The notes: a model not told the origin generated them from the sequence alone. Shown: positions 1 through 7,714, numbered from the stretch's first letter. The stretch: 18,296 nt of DNA from Prevotellaceae bacterium UBA6417 (GCA_002439755.1 DJPH01000062.1:1-18296); one strand, 5' to 3'. A program made the numbers and translations.

Positions 1-14
1 TGACGATGTGCAGG

Positions 15-187
15 GTTGCAGGTTGTTTTCTGTACATGAAACAGGTCGTGACATGTACATGAAACAAGTAGTGACATGTACAGGAAACAGGTTGTGTCAT
101 GTACATGAAACACGTTGTGTCCTATAGGGGAAACAGGTTGTTTCATGTAGGTGAAACACATTGTTTCATGTAGATGAAACACCTTTC
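15..187. repeat. Tandem array of 23-base dyad-symmetric repeats
   Basis: Six full 23-base units run head to tail from 38, 61, 84, 107, 130 and 153, with a degenerate unit at 15-37 and a partial one from 176. Each begins GAAACA, usually continues with (G/C)GTTGTG(T/A)C or CATTGTTTC, and ends in a form of ATGTACAT. Units 1-3 resemble each other (CATGTACATG is itself a perfect palindrome), and units 5-6 resemble each other. Unit 4 deviates at its end (CTATAGGG). Units 5 and 6 contain perfect inverted repeats GAAACA-N3-TGTTTC, and across unit boundaries TGTTTCAT/ATGAAACA pairs with a four-base loop. There are no unique spacers, so it is not a CRISPR array, and a 23-base period does not keep a reading frame. 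It starts 28 bases past the stop of the minus-strand glycosyltransferase gene. Function is unknown; 3'-end RNA structure, a protein-binding array or a variable-number repeat are all possible. Confidence 0.9.
139..181 (-). other. Two consecutive hairpins downstream of the glycan operon
   Basis: Within the repeat array, 162-169 (TGTTTCAT) is exactly complementary to 174-181 (ATGAAACA), leaving a four-base loop. At 139-145 and 152-158 a seven-base stem TGTTTCA/TGAAACA forms, extendable by a T-G wobble. In the minus-strand transcript these would be stem-loops 34-76 bases past the stop of the last operon gene. They lack a clear U-tract on that strand, so a classic intrinsic terminator is not supported. 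They could stabilise the mRNA 3' end or simply be a by-product of the repeat. Confidence 0.5.
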
Positions 188-214
188 AATGTGCCGCATT
201 GCATAGGGGGAAGC

Positions 215-1762
215 TTAGGGTTGTGCCGGAATAATCTGCATGGGGTTGCCTATCACCTTGCTGTAGGGAGGTACGTCTTTGGTGACTACGGCGTTGGCTC
301 CTATGATGCTGTTGTGTCCGATGCGCACGTTTTGGAGTATGGAAACGTTTTCTCCTATCCACACATTGTCCTCAATGATGACGGGTCCCTTTGACACGAT
401 GGGCCGCTGTCCGGGTGGTGTGTCGAGGTCTTCCCTGCGTGTGTTGCCGTGGGAGTGGTCGGTGATGAGTATGTTGCTGCCAATAAGCACGTTGTTGCCT
501 ATCTCAATGCGGTCTATTACTCCGATGTGTACGTTGAAGTTGACCGTGACATTGTTGCCGATAATCAGCACAGGGTCGTGGTCGAGGCGTCGGAGGCATT
601 CTATGCGCAAGCCGGGCCTTGTGCTGAAGTTTTGCCCAAGACGGATATATTCCGGCCCGAAAATGTAGAACGGCCTTTCGATGTAGCAACGCACATGTGT
701 GGGTGTGCGATAGGCAAAGCGGTAGGAGGCTATGAGGTTGCACGTCACATGGATGCGTTCGTAGGGCTTTACGGGACATAGCCACAGTGACATCCGTCCG
801 ATGACGCGGCACAGCAGTTCCTTGAACATGAGGATCCTTCTGGTGAGCACATGCGATATGAGCTGCGGGTTGAGCAGCATCTTGATGATGGACAATGCCA
901 GTCGCGGCCAGCCAAGATACTGACGCAGGATGCTCCATCCCTGGTTCAGGGCGAAGTTGCTCTTGCGTCGGAGTATCATATAATTAAACACATAAGGGGC
1001 AATAAAGTCGCTTGTGCTGTTGCGAACCATCATGATGGTGTGTGGCGATATGCCTTTTTCTTCGTATTCGTCAAGTATATTTGAGAGGTTGACCACAAAG
1101 ACCCTAATCAGGTTGTAGCCGCCGTTGCTGGCCATCATGGTGGGGGCATCGTAGAAGGGCAGGTGCATGATGATGTTGGTGCTTGCCGAGAGAGCCGCCG
1201 AAAGATACATGGGTATCTGCAGCAGGTTGGTCTTTTCGTAGGGCGTATAGTCGAGATGCAGGGCGGCTTCGCGCAGGAAGATGTTGCCGCTCATAAAGGT
1301 GATCATCACTCCGATGTGCGACAAAAAGGTGTCGATGTCGTCATATGTGGTGTAGGGATGAGCCATGTCGGCTTTTCCGATATGTAGAAGTCCGGGCTCC
1401 CGTTCTTTCAGGACGTCGAGCAGGATGTGTATGTGTTCGGTGCGCAGATAGTCGTCGTCTCCCAGCAGCCATACATACTTTCCGGTTGCTTTTCTCAGAC
1501 ATTGCAGGAAGTTACCGTCTGGACCTATGTTTTCGCTGTTGCGCAGATAGACGAAGGGAATGCTGTTGCTGAATTTCTCGACTGTCTGCCGTGTATGGTC
1601 GGGTGAGCAGTTGTCGGATATGATAATCTCGATCTGTTCCAGTTCGTCGGGCGACAACTGTTGCAGCCTTTTCAGTTGTTGGTATATGCAGTCTGCGCGG
1701 TTGTAGGTGGGCAGGCATAGGGAGAGCAGCTTGTTGTGAAACGCTAATGTGGGTTGTGCCAT
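215..1762 (-). CDS. Family 2 glycosyltransferase fused to hexapeptide-repeat acetyltransferase
   Basis: A 515-residue protein with two enzyme domains. Residues 10-125 are a GT-A family 2 glycosyltransferase fold: LPTYNRAD near 18-24, the nucleotide-binding SDN at 49-51 and the metal-binding GDDD at 101-104. Residues 126-330 are a variable acceptor or linker region. Residues 365-510 form a left-handed beta-helix acetyltransferase with repeated IGNNV/IG-type hexapeptides, a likely catalytic histidine at 436 in DHSHG, and the usual VIGNP close. The start is the ATG at 1762, preceded by AAAGAGA and overlapping the flippase stop by 19 bases. The open frame extends upstream, but that part runs antiparallel-free inside the flippase gene in another frame and has no family similarity. 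Inferred role: adds a sugar to a lipid-linked or surface glycan and O- or N-acetylates a sugar. The donor is unknown; the operon's own CDP-sugar is a candidate. Last gene of the operon. Confidence 0.9.
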   Translation of the reverse strand: MAQPTLAFHNKLLSLCLPTYNRADCIYQQLKRLQQLSPDELEQIEIIISDNCSPDHTRQTVEKFSNSIPFVYLRNSENIGPDGNFLQCLRKATGKYVWLLGDDDYLRTEHIHILLDVLKEREPGLLHIGKADMAHPYTTYDDIDTFLSHIGVMITFMSGNIFLREAALHLDYTPYEKTNLLQIPMYLSAALSASTNIIMHLPFYDAPTMMASNGGYNLIRVFVVNLSNILDEYEEKGISPHTIMMVRNSTSDFIAPYVFNYMILRRKSNFALNQGWSILRQYLGWPRLALSIIKMLLNPQLISHVLTRRILMFKELLCRVIGRMSLWLCPVKPYERIHVTCNLIASYRFAYRTPTHVRCYIERPFYIFGPEYIRLGQNFSTRPGLRIECLRRLDHDPVLIIGNNVTVNFNVHIGVIDRIEIGNNVLIGSNILITDHSHGNTRREDLDTPPGQRPIVSKGPVIIEDNVWIGENVSILQNVRIGHNSIIGANAVVTKDVPPYSKVIGNPMQIIPAQP

Positions 1763-3108
1763 AGTCTCTTTTTGGTTGAATATATATAGTAGCCCCATGG
1801 AGCGACGGCCAATGTAATGATGCAATATCCTATGGTGATGCCGTTGACCCCGAAGCAACGCCCCAGCCCTATGGTTGACAGGCAACAGAGGATGCCTGTG
1901 ACAATGGAGTTGACAAGGAAAGGTTCGCGTTTGTGACATCGCAGGTAGGTGGCCCAGGCCGATATATATTGGTTGACAAACTCGGGAATCATCATCATGA
2001 GCAAAGGCAGATAGGCCAGGAAGCGGTCGCCGAGATAGAGCCCGAAAATGGTGATGTGGTAGTGGCGTATGGCGAAAATCACCAGGAAGAACAGCATCAG
2101 GCACAATGCGTTGATGCCGATAGACTGGTTGAGTGTTCGCCGGAACAAGGTGTCGAGCTCGGTGTAGCGTTTCATCTCTATCATGCCCGAATAGGTGGGA
2201 ACCTTAGTGGATGTCCAGCTGTATGACAGTGCCTGAATGCCTGTGAGTGCGGCAAGTGTCATGCCCATCTGGCCGGCCACCACCGGTCCGTCGGTGGCAA
2301 AGAGCACGGGGTTGAACAGCTGGAAGATAAAGTATCCGCTGATCCAGCTGAGAGCTATCTTCCACTGGAAGGGAAAAATCTCGCGGATGTATGACACCTT
2401 TTCCACCACTTTGATGCTGCATACCTCGCGCAGTATGGAGCCGAACGGTGAGAGTGTGAAAGCCAGCAGAGCCACAACGACCCATGTGAGGCTGTTGATT
2501 GCAGCGGTGAGAAGCTTGGCACCGCAGCCCAGACAGAGCCACACGATGAGCAGCCCCAGGCCGATTTGCCAGAAACGGTATTTGGCCACTTCCTTCACCT
2601 TGCCCAGGCCTTCGAGGAAAGCAAACAGGGGGGCTATCATGAGGTTGGCCGCAGTGGTGGCACTGAGTATTATCCATGGCAGGTGCCAGCTCACGGTGCC
2701 TCCGGTGTGGTCGTAGCGGTTGAAAAACACAAAACCGGCAATCATCAGCACGGCAAACAGCACAATGGCAAAGCAGCTGTACCACTTGAAGCAGAAATGC
2801 AGCAGTGACGAGAGGCGCGAACGATAGATGGATTCACCTTCGAGGCGGTTTCCCTGCCATGTGAGATGGGAAGCCTCGTGGGCCACATATTGCGTGATGA
2901 TGCCGTTCAGGCCCAGCTCGAAAAAGGTCTGTATGGCCAGTATGGAGCCGAAAGTATAATAGAATCCCTGCTCCACACCGGTAAGGAAACGGGCTATGAA
3001 CAATGCCGTAATCACTCCTCCCGCAGCCTGTAGGATGCGGGCTGCCGATGTGTAGGCTATGGACTTGTCCATTCCTATCTTGCGTGCGAGAGATCGGAGC
3101 AGCGACAT
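1744..3108 (-). CDS. Wzx-like polysaccharide flippase (MOP superfamily)
   Basis: A 454-residue, very hydrophobic protein with many membrane segments from about residue 25 to the C-terminus. Its N-terminus, with a basic start, then SAARILQAAGG and a later LGLNGIITQYVAHEA, is like polysaccharide flippases of the Wzx/PST type. It would move an undecaprenyl-linked oligosaccharide across the inner membrane to the periplasm. The ATG overlaps the stop of the transketolase C-half as ATGA, suggesting translational coupling. The size matches the family's usual 400-500 residues. Substrate cannot be read from sequence, but its place among CDP-sugar genes and a glycosyltransferase ties it to O-antigen or capsule assembly. 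No Wzy polymerase or initiating glycosyltransferase is in the window, so the rest of the pathway must lie elsewhere. Confidence 0.87.
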   Translation of the reverse strand: MSLLRSLARKIGMDKSIAYTSAARILQAAGGVITALFIARFLTGVEQGFYYTFGSILAIQTFFELGLNGIITQYVAHEASHLTWQGNRLEGESIYRSRLSSLLHFCFKWYSCFAIVLFAVLMIAGFVFFNRYDHTGGTVSWHLPWIILSATTAANLMIAPLFAFLEGLGKVKEVAKYRFWQIGLGLLIVWLCLGCGAKLLTAAINSLTWVVVALLAFTLSPFGSILREVCSIKVVEKVSYIREIFPFQWKIALSWISGYFIFQLFNPVLFATDGPVVAGQMGMTLAALTGIQALSYSWTSTKVPTYSGMIEMKRYTELDTLFRRTLNQSIGINALCLMLFFLVIFAIRHYHITIFGLYLGDRFLAYLPLLMMMIPEFVNQYISAWATYLRCHKREPFLVNSIVTGILCCLSTIGLGRCFGVNGITIGYCIITLAVAPWGYYIYSTKKRLWHNPH

Positions 3109-4028
3109 CAGTCTTCTACGAAAAGATCCTTGCCGAGTGTCAGGCCGCTGTAGGCACGCAGGTATTGCTGGTTGCCCGAAATGCTGACATATCTGTTGGG
3201 GATGGCTATGCGGTGTACACGGGGAAACGTGTTGATGAGTCCTGCACCGTAGAGGTCGCCGAGTATTTCCAGAAAGGCCGAACCCAGTCCGCAGTTCTTC
3301 TGGTGCTCCTCGACGATGATGACATTCGGGTGGCGTTCAACCAGTGCTGTGATTTGTCCGCTTCGCAAGGGATTGAGAAACGGAGCACTGTAGATGGCCG
3401 TGTCAACACGAAGTTCTTTGACCTGGTTGACAACATCATAGAGTATCGAACCTGTTGTAATGACGATGTTTTTGGACGAAGACTCCTGCAGGCAGTGCAG
3501 CTTGTAGGGCTCCAAAGGCTCGGCTGTGTCGGGAAACACCTGCTTTTCACCTGCTTTTCCAAGGCGGATGTACATGCTTCCTTCATAGCCTGCGGCGAAT
3601 GTTGCGATGCTGCGTGCCTCACCGGGGTCGGAAGGCGAGACAACCGTCATGTTGGGCAAGGTGCGCATGATGCCAATTTCCTCTGTGGCGTGATGCGACA
3701 TGCCCAGACTACCGTAGGCATAGCCGGCACCCACAGCCACGATTTTCACGTTGGCATTATAATAGGTAATGTCGTTGCGTATCTGCTCTAAGCAACGCAG
3801 GGTGGGGAAGTTGGCTATGGAATAGATAAACACGTTGTAGCCTTCGCGGGCCAGTCCGGCTGCCATGCCGGTCATTTGTTGCTCGGCAATCCCTGCGTTA
3901 AGGAAACGTTCGGGATAAAGGTTGCGGAAAGGTTCCACCACATTATAGCCTAAGTCGCCTACGATGAGGAAGATGCGTTCGTCTTTTCCGGCTTCCTCTA
4001 TCAGTTGTTGTATGAATGCTGTTCTCAT
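3108..4028 (-). CDS. Transketolase-like C-terminal subunit (Pyr + C domains)
   Basis: A 306-residue protein matching the pyrimidine-binding and C-terminal domains of transketolase/DXS-type TPP enzymes. NAGIAEQ at 44-50 contains the glutamate (49) that activates the TPP aminopyrimidine ring. The active-site segment GSLGMSHHATEEIGIMR spans about 106-122. The last third (about 185-300) has the TGS...EEH pattern of the C-terminal domain. The start chosen is the ATG at 4028, which overlaps the stop of the N-half as ATGA; the open frame extends 20 codons further upstream into that gene without family similarity. With the adjacent N-half it should form an alpha2beta2 enzyme transferring a two-carbon ketol unit. 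Because it sits inside a CDP-sugar operon, it probably acts on a nucleotide sugar or supplies one, rather than in the pentose phosphate pathway. That is an inference. Confidence 0.88.
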   Translation of the reverse strand: MRTAFIQQLIEEAGKDERIFLIVGDLGYNVVEPFRNLYPERFLNAGIAEQQMTGMAAGLAREGYNVFIYSIANFPTLRCLEQIRNDITYYNANVKIVAVGAGYAYGSLGMSHHATEEIGIMRTLPNMTVVSPSDPGEARSIATFAAGYEGSMYIRLGKAGEKQVFPDTAEPLEPYKLHCLQESSSKNIVITTGSILYDVVNQVKELRVDTAIYSAPFLNPLRSGQITALVERHPNVIIVEEHQKNCGLGSAFLEILGDLYGAGLINTFPRVHRIAIPNRYVSISGNQQYLRAYSGLTLGKDLFVED

Positions 4029-4825
4029 TGTCCTATTTCCTCCATTGCTGTTTTCAGCTGTTCGTCGTTGGGAGACTTGTAGTGCCAAGCCAGATTGTTC
4101 TCCATATACGATACGCCTTTACCCTTAATGGTGTTGGCGATGATTACGGTTGGCTGCCCGGGCTCGGCTTCGAATTGGCGGAAAGCCGTGAGCAGTTCTG
4201 TATGATTGTGCCCATCGATGTTGATGACGCGGCAGTTGAAAGCTTTCAACTTGTCGGCCAGCGGCTCCAGGGTCATGACTTCTTCGGTTGTGCCGAGGCT
4301 CTGTATCTTGTTATAGTCGATGATGGTGCAGAGATTGTTCAGGTGATGGTGGCCTGCAAACATCAGAGCCTCCCAGTTGGATCCCTCGTCCATTTCGCCG
4401 TCGCCTACTACAACGAAGCTCCTGAAGTCCTTGTGCTTGCGCTTGGCTGCCAATGCTATGCCCACGGCAAACGGGAGTCCGTGGCCTAAGCTGCCGGCCG
4501 AAAACTCCACTCCGGGAACATGGTGGGAGATGTGACAAAGCAGCTTGCTGCCGTTTTTTCCGTAGGTGGTCAGCTGCTCTGTGGGGAAAAAGCCCTTCAG
4601 GGCCAGTGCCGCGTAGAGCGAAACGCAGGCATGCCCTTTCGACAATATGAAGCGGTCGCGTCCGTCCCATGCGGGATTTTGGGGGTCATACTTCAGTATG
4701 TCGGTATAGAGTACGGCCAGAATGTCGGCCATTGACAGGGCTCCGCCGATGTGGGAAGCGTTGGCATCGTGCACCATTTGGACGGATGTCTTTCTGATTT
4801 GTCGGGCAAATGTGATACTATCCAT
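4025..4825 (-). CDS. Transketolase-like N-terminal subunit (TPP-binding)
   Basis: A 266-residue protein covering the diphosphate-binding domain of transketolase. Visible landmarks are SHIGG at 24-28 (His25), SKGHA at 62-66, GSLGHGL at 111-117, the TPP/Mg motif starting GDGE at 141 and ending at Asn172 in DYNK, and KGKGVSYMENN followed by WHYK near 234-250. A full transketolase has about 650 residues; this gene plus its downstream partner gives about 570, the usual layout of the split two-subunit form. The ATG at 4825 overlaps the upstream SDR stop as TAATG. It is not a broken transketolase: both halves are intact, with their own starts and a clean ATGA junction. Known split homologues occur in many genomes; use in nucleotide-sugar branching is suggested here only by context. 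Confidence 0.9.
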   Translation of the reverse strand: MDSITFARQIRKTSVQMVHDANASHIGGALSMADILAVLYTDILKYDPQNPAWDGRDRFILSKGHACVSLYAALALKGFFPTEQLTTYGKNGSKLLCHISHHVPGVEFSAGSLGHGLPFAVGIALAAKRKHKDFRSFVVVGDGEMDEGSNWEALMFAGHHHLNNLCTIIDYNKIQSLGTTEEVMTLEPLADKLKAFNCRVINIDGHNHTELLTAFRQFEAEPGQPTVIIANTIKGKGVSYMENNLAWHYKSPNDEQLKTAMEEIGQ

Positions 4826-5739
4826 TATATATTGTTGTTTTGTCGGGTGATGGCCTGCCGATGCTCACGTATGACATTGGCCAGGCCTTCCTCAAGAGAT
4901 GTATGTTCGAATGCGCCAAACGCGTTGACAAACTTGTGACAGTTGCCGAGTATCACCATGGATTGGTTCTCGCGATATGGCAGTGTGGCGCGAAAGCTGA
5001 TAGAGGCCTTTGTCAGCTTCTTGATGAGGCTGAACAGGTCTTTCAGCGCAATGGGATGTGACGACGAGAGGTTGTAGATGCCGCTTTTCCCTGTTTGTCC
5101 TATGCAGGCGGCTATGGCTTCGGCAAAGTCGTTGCAGTAGAGGTAGGAGTATATCTGTTCGCCGGGGGTGGTTTCCATGACACTTTCACCGCTTAGGCAC
5201 TTGTCGATGACTGAAGGTATGAGCCAACAGCTTTGCTGTCCTTCGCCATAGATGCTGAAGATGCGTATCCATTGCCACTCGGCCTTGATGGCCGTGGCAT
5301 ATTCCTCCAGCATGTTGCAGCAGGCAACTTTTGCCTTGGCATATTCCGACAGGGGACATGCCGGTTGCTGCTCGTCGATTTCGCGGTCTATGCGTCCGTA
5401 TTCGTCCTGGCTGCCCAGCATGATGATTTGCCGGTAGGGGTAGAGTTTCATGATGCGCTGCGTCAGGTCGATGTTGGCCTGCTGCACTGTTGCATCGTTT
5501 CTTCCTTGGGCCGACACGCCTCCCCATGCGGCATGGATGAGCACTTCGGGCTGCAAAAAGCCTAAGCGATCACGGGCCTCGTCTTCTGTGACCCAAGTGA
5601 TGCGGCTGTTTTCTGTGCCGCTAAACGGATTGACGGATGCCGGCCTGTGCAGGCAGACTACGTCGTGTCCTTTGGCCAAACATGTGCGGGCGATGTGATA
5701 ACCGAGGAATCCCGTTGCTCCTGTAATGAATACTCTCAT
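4825..5739 (-). CDS. SDR-family NDP-sugar epimerase/reductase
   Basis: A 304-residue extended short-chain dehydrogenase. The Rossmann NAD(P) motif GATGFLG lies at 7-13, the catalytic serine is probably Ser110 in GSQDEYG, and the YxxxK pair is Tyr133/Lys137. The stretch RIFSIYGEGQ near 159-168, followed by TPGEQ and YCNDFAEA, resembles CDP-sugar reductases such as abequose synthase (RfbJ). The likely substrate is a CDP-4-keto sugar made by RfbG or a modified form of it, with the enzyme reducing or epimerising it. The start at 5739 overlaps the rfbG stop as ATGA; ten codons upstream are in frame but fall within rfbG. No RfbH-like 3-dehydratase is present, so a true abequose pathway is unlikely. 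Exact reaction is unknown. Confidence 0.85.
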   Translation of the reverse strand: MRVFITGATGFLGYHIARTCLAKGHDVVCLHRPASVNPFSGTENSRITWVTEDEARDRLGFLQPEVLIHAAWGGVSAQGRNDATVQQANIDLTQRIMKLYPYRQIIMLGSQDEYGRIDREIDEQQPACPLSEYAKAKVACCNMLEEYATAIKAEWQWIRIFSIYGEGQQSCWLIPSVIDKCLSGESVMETTPGEQIYSYLYCNDFAEAIAACIGQTGKSGIYNLSSSHPIALKDLFSLIKKLTKASISFRATLPYRENQSMVILGNCHKFVNAFGAFEHTSLEEGLANVIREHRQAITRQNNNI

Positions 5740-6809
5740 GCTTCGAATTGTATAATTTGTTCCTTGCAAAGCGCGTAGACATCTTCATCCCTGTAGCGTT
5801 TGTACCAGTCGGCTGTCAGGCGCAGACACTCGTCGAGATTCAACTTGGGCTGCCAGTCGAGGCGGAAACGGGCCTTGCTGATGTCGAGCAGCAGCAGCTT
5901 TGCCTCGTGGAGAGCTTCGGGGTCAGAGGCATCGTGCAAGGTGCCCTTCCCGTAATGACGTGTAAGTCCTGTGGCTATGGTCCATACATCGGCTATGCTT
6001 TCGGCGTTGGGGCCGAAGTTCCATGCTTCGCAATAGTGAGTGGGCTCCTCCCACATCTTCATGGCCAACAGCAGATAGCCGCCGATGGGTTCCAGCACAT
6101 GCTGCCACGGGCGGATGGAATGTGGCGAACGTATGTCGATGGTCTTTCCTGCTTCGATGGCACGTATGCAGTCGGGTATGATGCGGTCTTTGGCCCAGTC
6201 GCCGCCACCTATCACATTGCCGGCACGTGCACTTGCGATGCTTTTGCCATGGACAGCATACTGCTCAGGGTTGAAAAAGCTGCGTCGCCATGCACTGATA
6301 GCAATCTCTGCAGCTCCTTTGCTTGCAGAGTAGGGGTCGTAACCTCCCATGGCTTCGTTTTCGCGATAGCCCCATATCTGCTCTTTGTTCTCATAGCATT
6401 TGTCTGTGGTTATCATGACTGCGACACGCGTCTCGGCTTGTTGGCGCATGGCTTCCATTACATTGATGGTGCCCATCACGTTGGTCATGAACGTTTCTGT
6501 GGGCTGTTCGTAGCTCAGACGCACCAAAGGCTGGGCCGCAAGATGGAAAACGATGTCGGGCTTCCATTCATTGAAAACCGACTTGACCCTGGTTTCATCG
6601 CAGATGTCGCCGCGCAGGTCAGCTTCTATTTTGCCACCGATGCCACTCAGCAGATAGTTGTCGCGTGGTGTCTTGGGGTCGAGCGAAAGGCCGATTACCT
6701 TGGCCCCCATCTCGTGGAGCCAGATGGACATCCATGAACCTTTGAAGCCTGTGTGTCCTGTTACCAGTATGCGCTTGTCCTTGTAAAATGCTCTCAATTC
6801 GTTGTACAT
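5736..6809 (-). CDS. rfbG: CDP-glucose 4,6-dehydratase
   Basis: With the chosen start this is 357 residues, the family's usual length. It converts CDP-D-glucose to CDP-4-keto-6-deoxy-D-glucose in the cytoplasm using bound NAD. The NAD motif TGHTGFKG lies at 17-24, TTDK at 134-137, the catalytic Tyr160/Lys164 in YSASK, and the family signature RAGNVIGGGDWAKDR near 195-209. Starts at 6815 and 6842 are also in frame; 6809 best fits the family N-terminus (short lead, then AFYKDKRILVTG) and has AAGAAG just upstream on the coding strand. If 6842 is used the gene overlaps rfbF by seven bases. It follows rfbF directly and supplies the 4-keto intermediate for the downstream SDR and transketolase-like enzymes. 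Confidence 0.95.
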   Translation of the reverse strand: MYNELRAFYKDKRILVTGHTGFKGSWMSIWLHEMGAKVIGLSLDPKTPRDNYLLSGIGGKIEADLRGDICDETRVKSVFNEWKPDIVFHLAAQPLVRLSYEQPTETFMTNVMGTINVMEAMRQQAETRVAVMITTDKCYENKEQIWGYRENEAMGGYDPYSASKGAAEIAISAWRRSFFNPEQYAVHGKSIASARAGNVIGGGDWAKDRIIPDCIRAIEAGKTIDIRSPHSIRPWQHVLEPIGGYLLLAMKMWEEPTHYCEAWNFGPNAESIADVWTIATGLTRHYGKGTLHDASDPEALHEAKLLLLDISKARFRLDWQPKLNLDECLRLTADWYKRYRDEDVYALCKEQIIQFEA

Positions 6810-6835
6810 GGTCATCTTCTTGTAGAGTGCGTGTG

Positions 6836-7615
6836 TTACCATATTTTCCACGGTGCTTTCCCAGTTTCCCACATGGCATTCAGCTCTTTGTTGTCGCGCA
6901 ACATGTCCATGGGCTTCCAGAAGCCGTGGTGCTTGTAGGCTTTCATCTTTCCGTCGCGGGCCAGGTTTTCCAACGGCGTTTTCTCAAAGGCTATGGTGTC
7001 ATCGTTGGCCGGGATATAGTCGAACACTTCGGGCTCGCAGACAAAGTAGCCTATGTTAATCCAATTGCCGTCACCGTCGGGCTTCTCGCGAAACGAACGC
7101 ACTGTATTGTCGGCTGCGTCAATGTCAACGGCTCCGAATTTGCCTTCGGGCTTGTAGACACTCATGGAAATGGCCGCACCACTCTTACGGTGCTCCTCGA
7201 TGGTTCTTGCAATGTCGATGTCGGCAACGCCGTCTCCGTAGGTCAGCAGAAAAGGCTCTTTGCCCACATAAGGCTCTATGCGCTTTATGCGTCCTCCGGT
7301 CATGGTGTTCAGCCCGGTGTCTACCAATGTAACACGCCAGTGCTCGGCGTGGGTGGAGTGTATCTCTACGGAATTAGCTGCAAGGTCAATGGTCATGTCG
7401 CTGTTGTGAAGGTAGTAGTTGGCAAAGTATTCTTTGATGACATACTGCTTGTAGCCGCAACATACTATGAAGTCGTTGATGCCGTAACTGCTATAGGTCT
7501 TCATGATGTGCCATAGGATGGGCTTTCCTCCTATTTCCACCATGGGCTTTGGTATGAGCGATGTGGCTTCGCTGAGGCGCGAACCGAATCCTCCTGCTAA
7601 TATGACTGCTTTCAT
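6836..7615 (-). CDS. rfbF: Glucose-1-phosphate cytidylyltransferase
   Basis: A 259-residue nucleotidyltransferase (family length about 257) that makes CDP-glucose from CTP and glucose-1-phosphate. The N-terminus carries the signature GGFGSRL at 8-14 followed by IPKPMVEIGGKPILWHIM, which includes the phosphate- and nucleotide-binding loop. The sequence around ILWHIMKTYSSYGINDFIVC is characteristic of the RfbF group rather than RmlA. The start at 7615 is set by the canonical MKAVILAGG opening; eighteen in-frame upstream codons lie in the leader and have no similarity. It is the first gene of the seven-gene operon, preceded by a TAnnTTTG promoter box about 90 bases upstream. Together with rfbG it commits the operon to CDP-linked sugars. 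Confidence 0.96.
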   Translation of the reverse strand: MKAVILAGGFGSRLSEATSLIPKPMVEIGGKPILWHIMKTYSSYGINDFIVCCGYKQYVIKEYFANYYLHNSDMTIDLAANSVEIHSTHAEHWRVTLVDTGLNTMTGGRIKRIEPYVGKEPFLLTYGDGVADIDIARTIEEHRKSGAAISMSVYKPEGKFGAVDIDAADNTVRSFREKPDGDGNWINIGYFVCEPEVFDYIPANDDTIAFEKTPLENLARDGKMKAYKHHGFWKPMDMLRDNKELNAMWETGKAPWKIW

Positions 7616-7670
7616 TGTTTTTTGTGTTCTTGTGCATTCCACACGGACTGCTTTCTTTTTATAACGCAAG

Positions 7671-7700
7671 AACAGGACTTCTATTGTCCTTATTCCTGTT
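7671..7700 (-). promoter_or_regulatory. Leader with two mutually exclusive hairpins before rfbF
   Basis: In the transcribed leader between the promoter and rfbF, AACAGGA (7671-7677) pairs with TCCTGTT (7694-7700), giving a seven-base stem with a 16-base loop. Alternatively AGGAC (7674-7678) pairs with GTCCT (7686-7690), a five-base stem with a seven-base loop. Both use the same AGGA bases, so only one can form at a time. This sits at the very 5' end of the predicted mRNA and could be a stability element or a switch. It is short, and chance is not excluded. Confidence 0.35.
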
Positions 7701-7706
7701 TGTTTG

Positions 7707-7714
7707 CAAAGATA
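7707..7714 (-). promoter_or_regulatory. Bacteroidetes -7 promoter element for the glycan operon
   Basis: The minus strand reads TATCTTTG here, an exact match to the Bacteroidetes sigma-ABfr consensus TAnnTTTG. It lies about 90 bases upstream of the rfbF start, in the 242-base gap between lpxB and rfbF. No clean TTTG -33 element is seen about 19 bases further upstream; the area is A/T-rich. The rest of the gap (7715-7857) shows no other gene. Confidence 0.6.

Noticed and set aside
15..187. CRISPR array
   Set aside because: The 23-base units are contiguous with no unique spacers, and no cas genes are in the window.
1763..2104. Longer N-terminus for the glycosyltransferase (114 extra codons)
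   Set aside because: The extension overlaps the flippase gene in another frame, is rich in His/Arg/Pro and has no similarity; the family fold begins just after the ATG at 1762.
3048..3791. 247-codon plus-strand frame opposite the transketolase C-half
   Set aside because: Shadow of a well-supported gene; no domain or promoter seen.
3108..4825. Full-length transketolase broken by a frameshift
   Set aside because: Each half has its own start and complete domains and the junction is a clean ATGA, which fits the known split two-subunit form.
5748..6737. 329-codon open frame on the plus strand opposite rfbG
   Set aside because: It is antisense to a clear rfbG with all its motifs, and its translation shows no recognisable domain. 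Long antisense frames are common over genes of this base composition.
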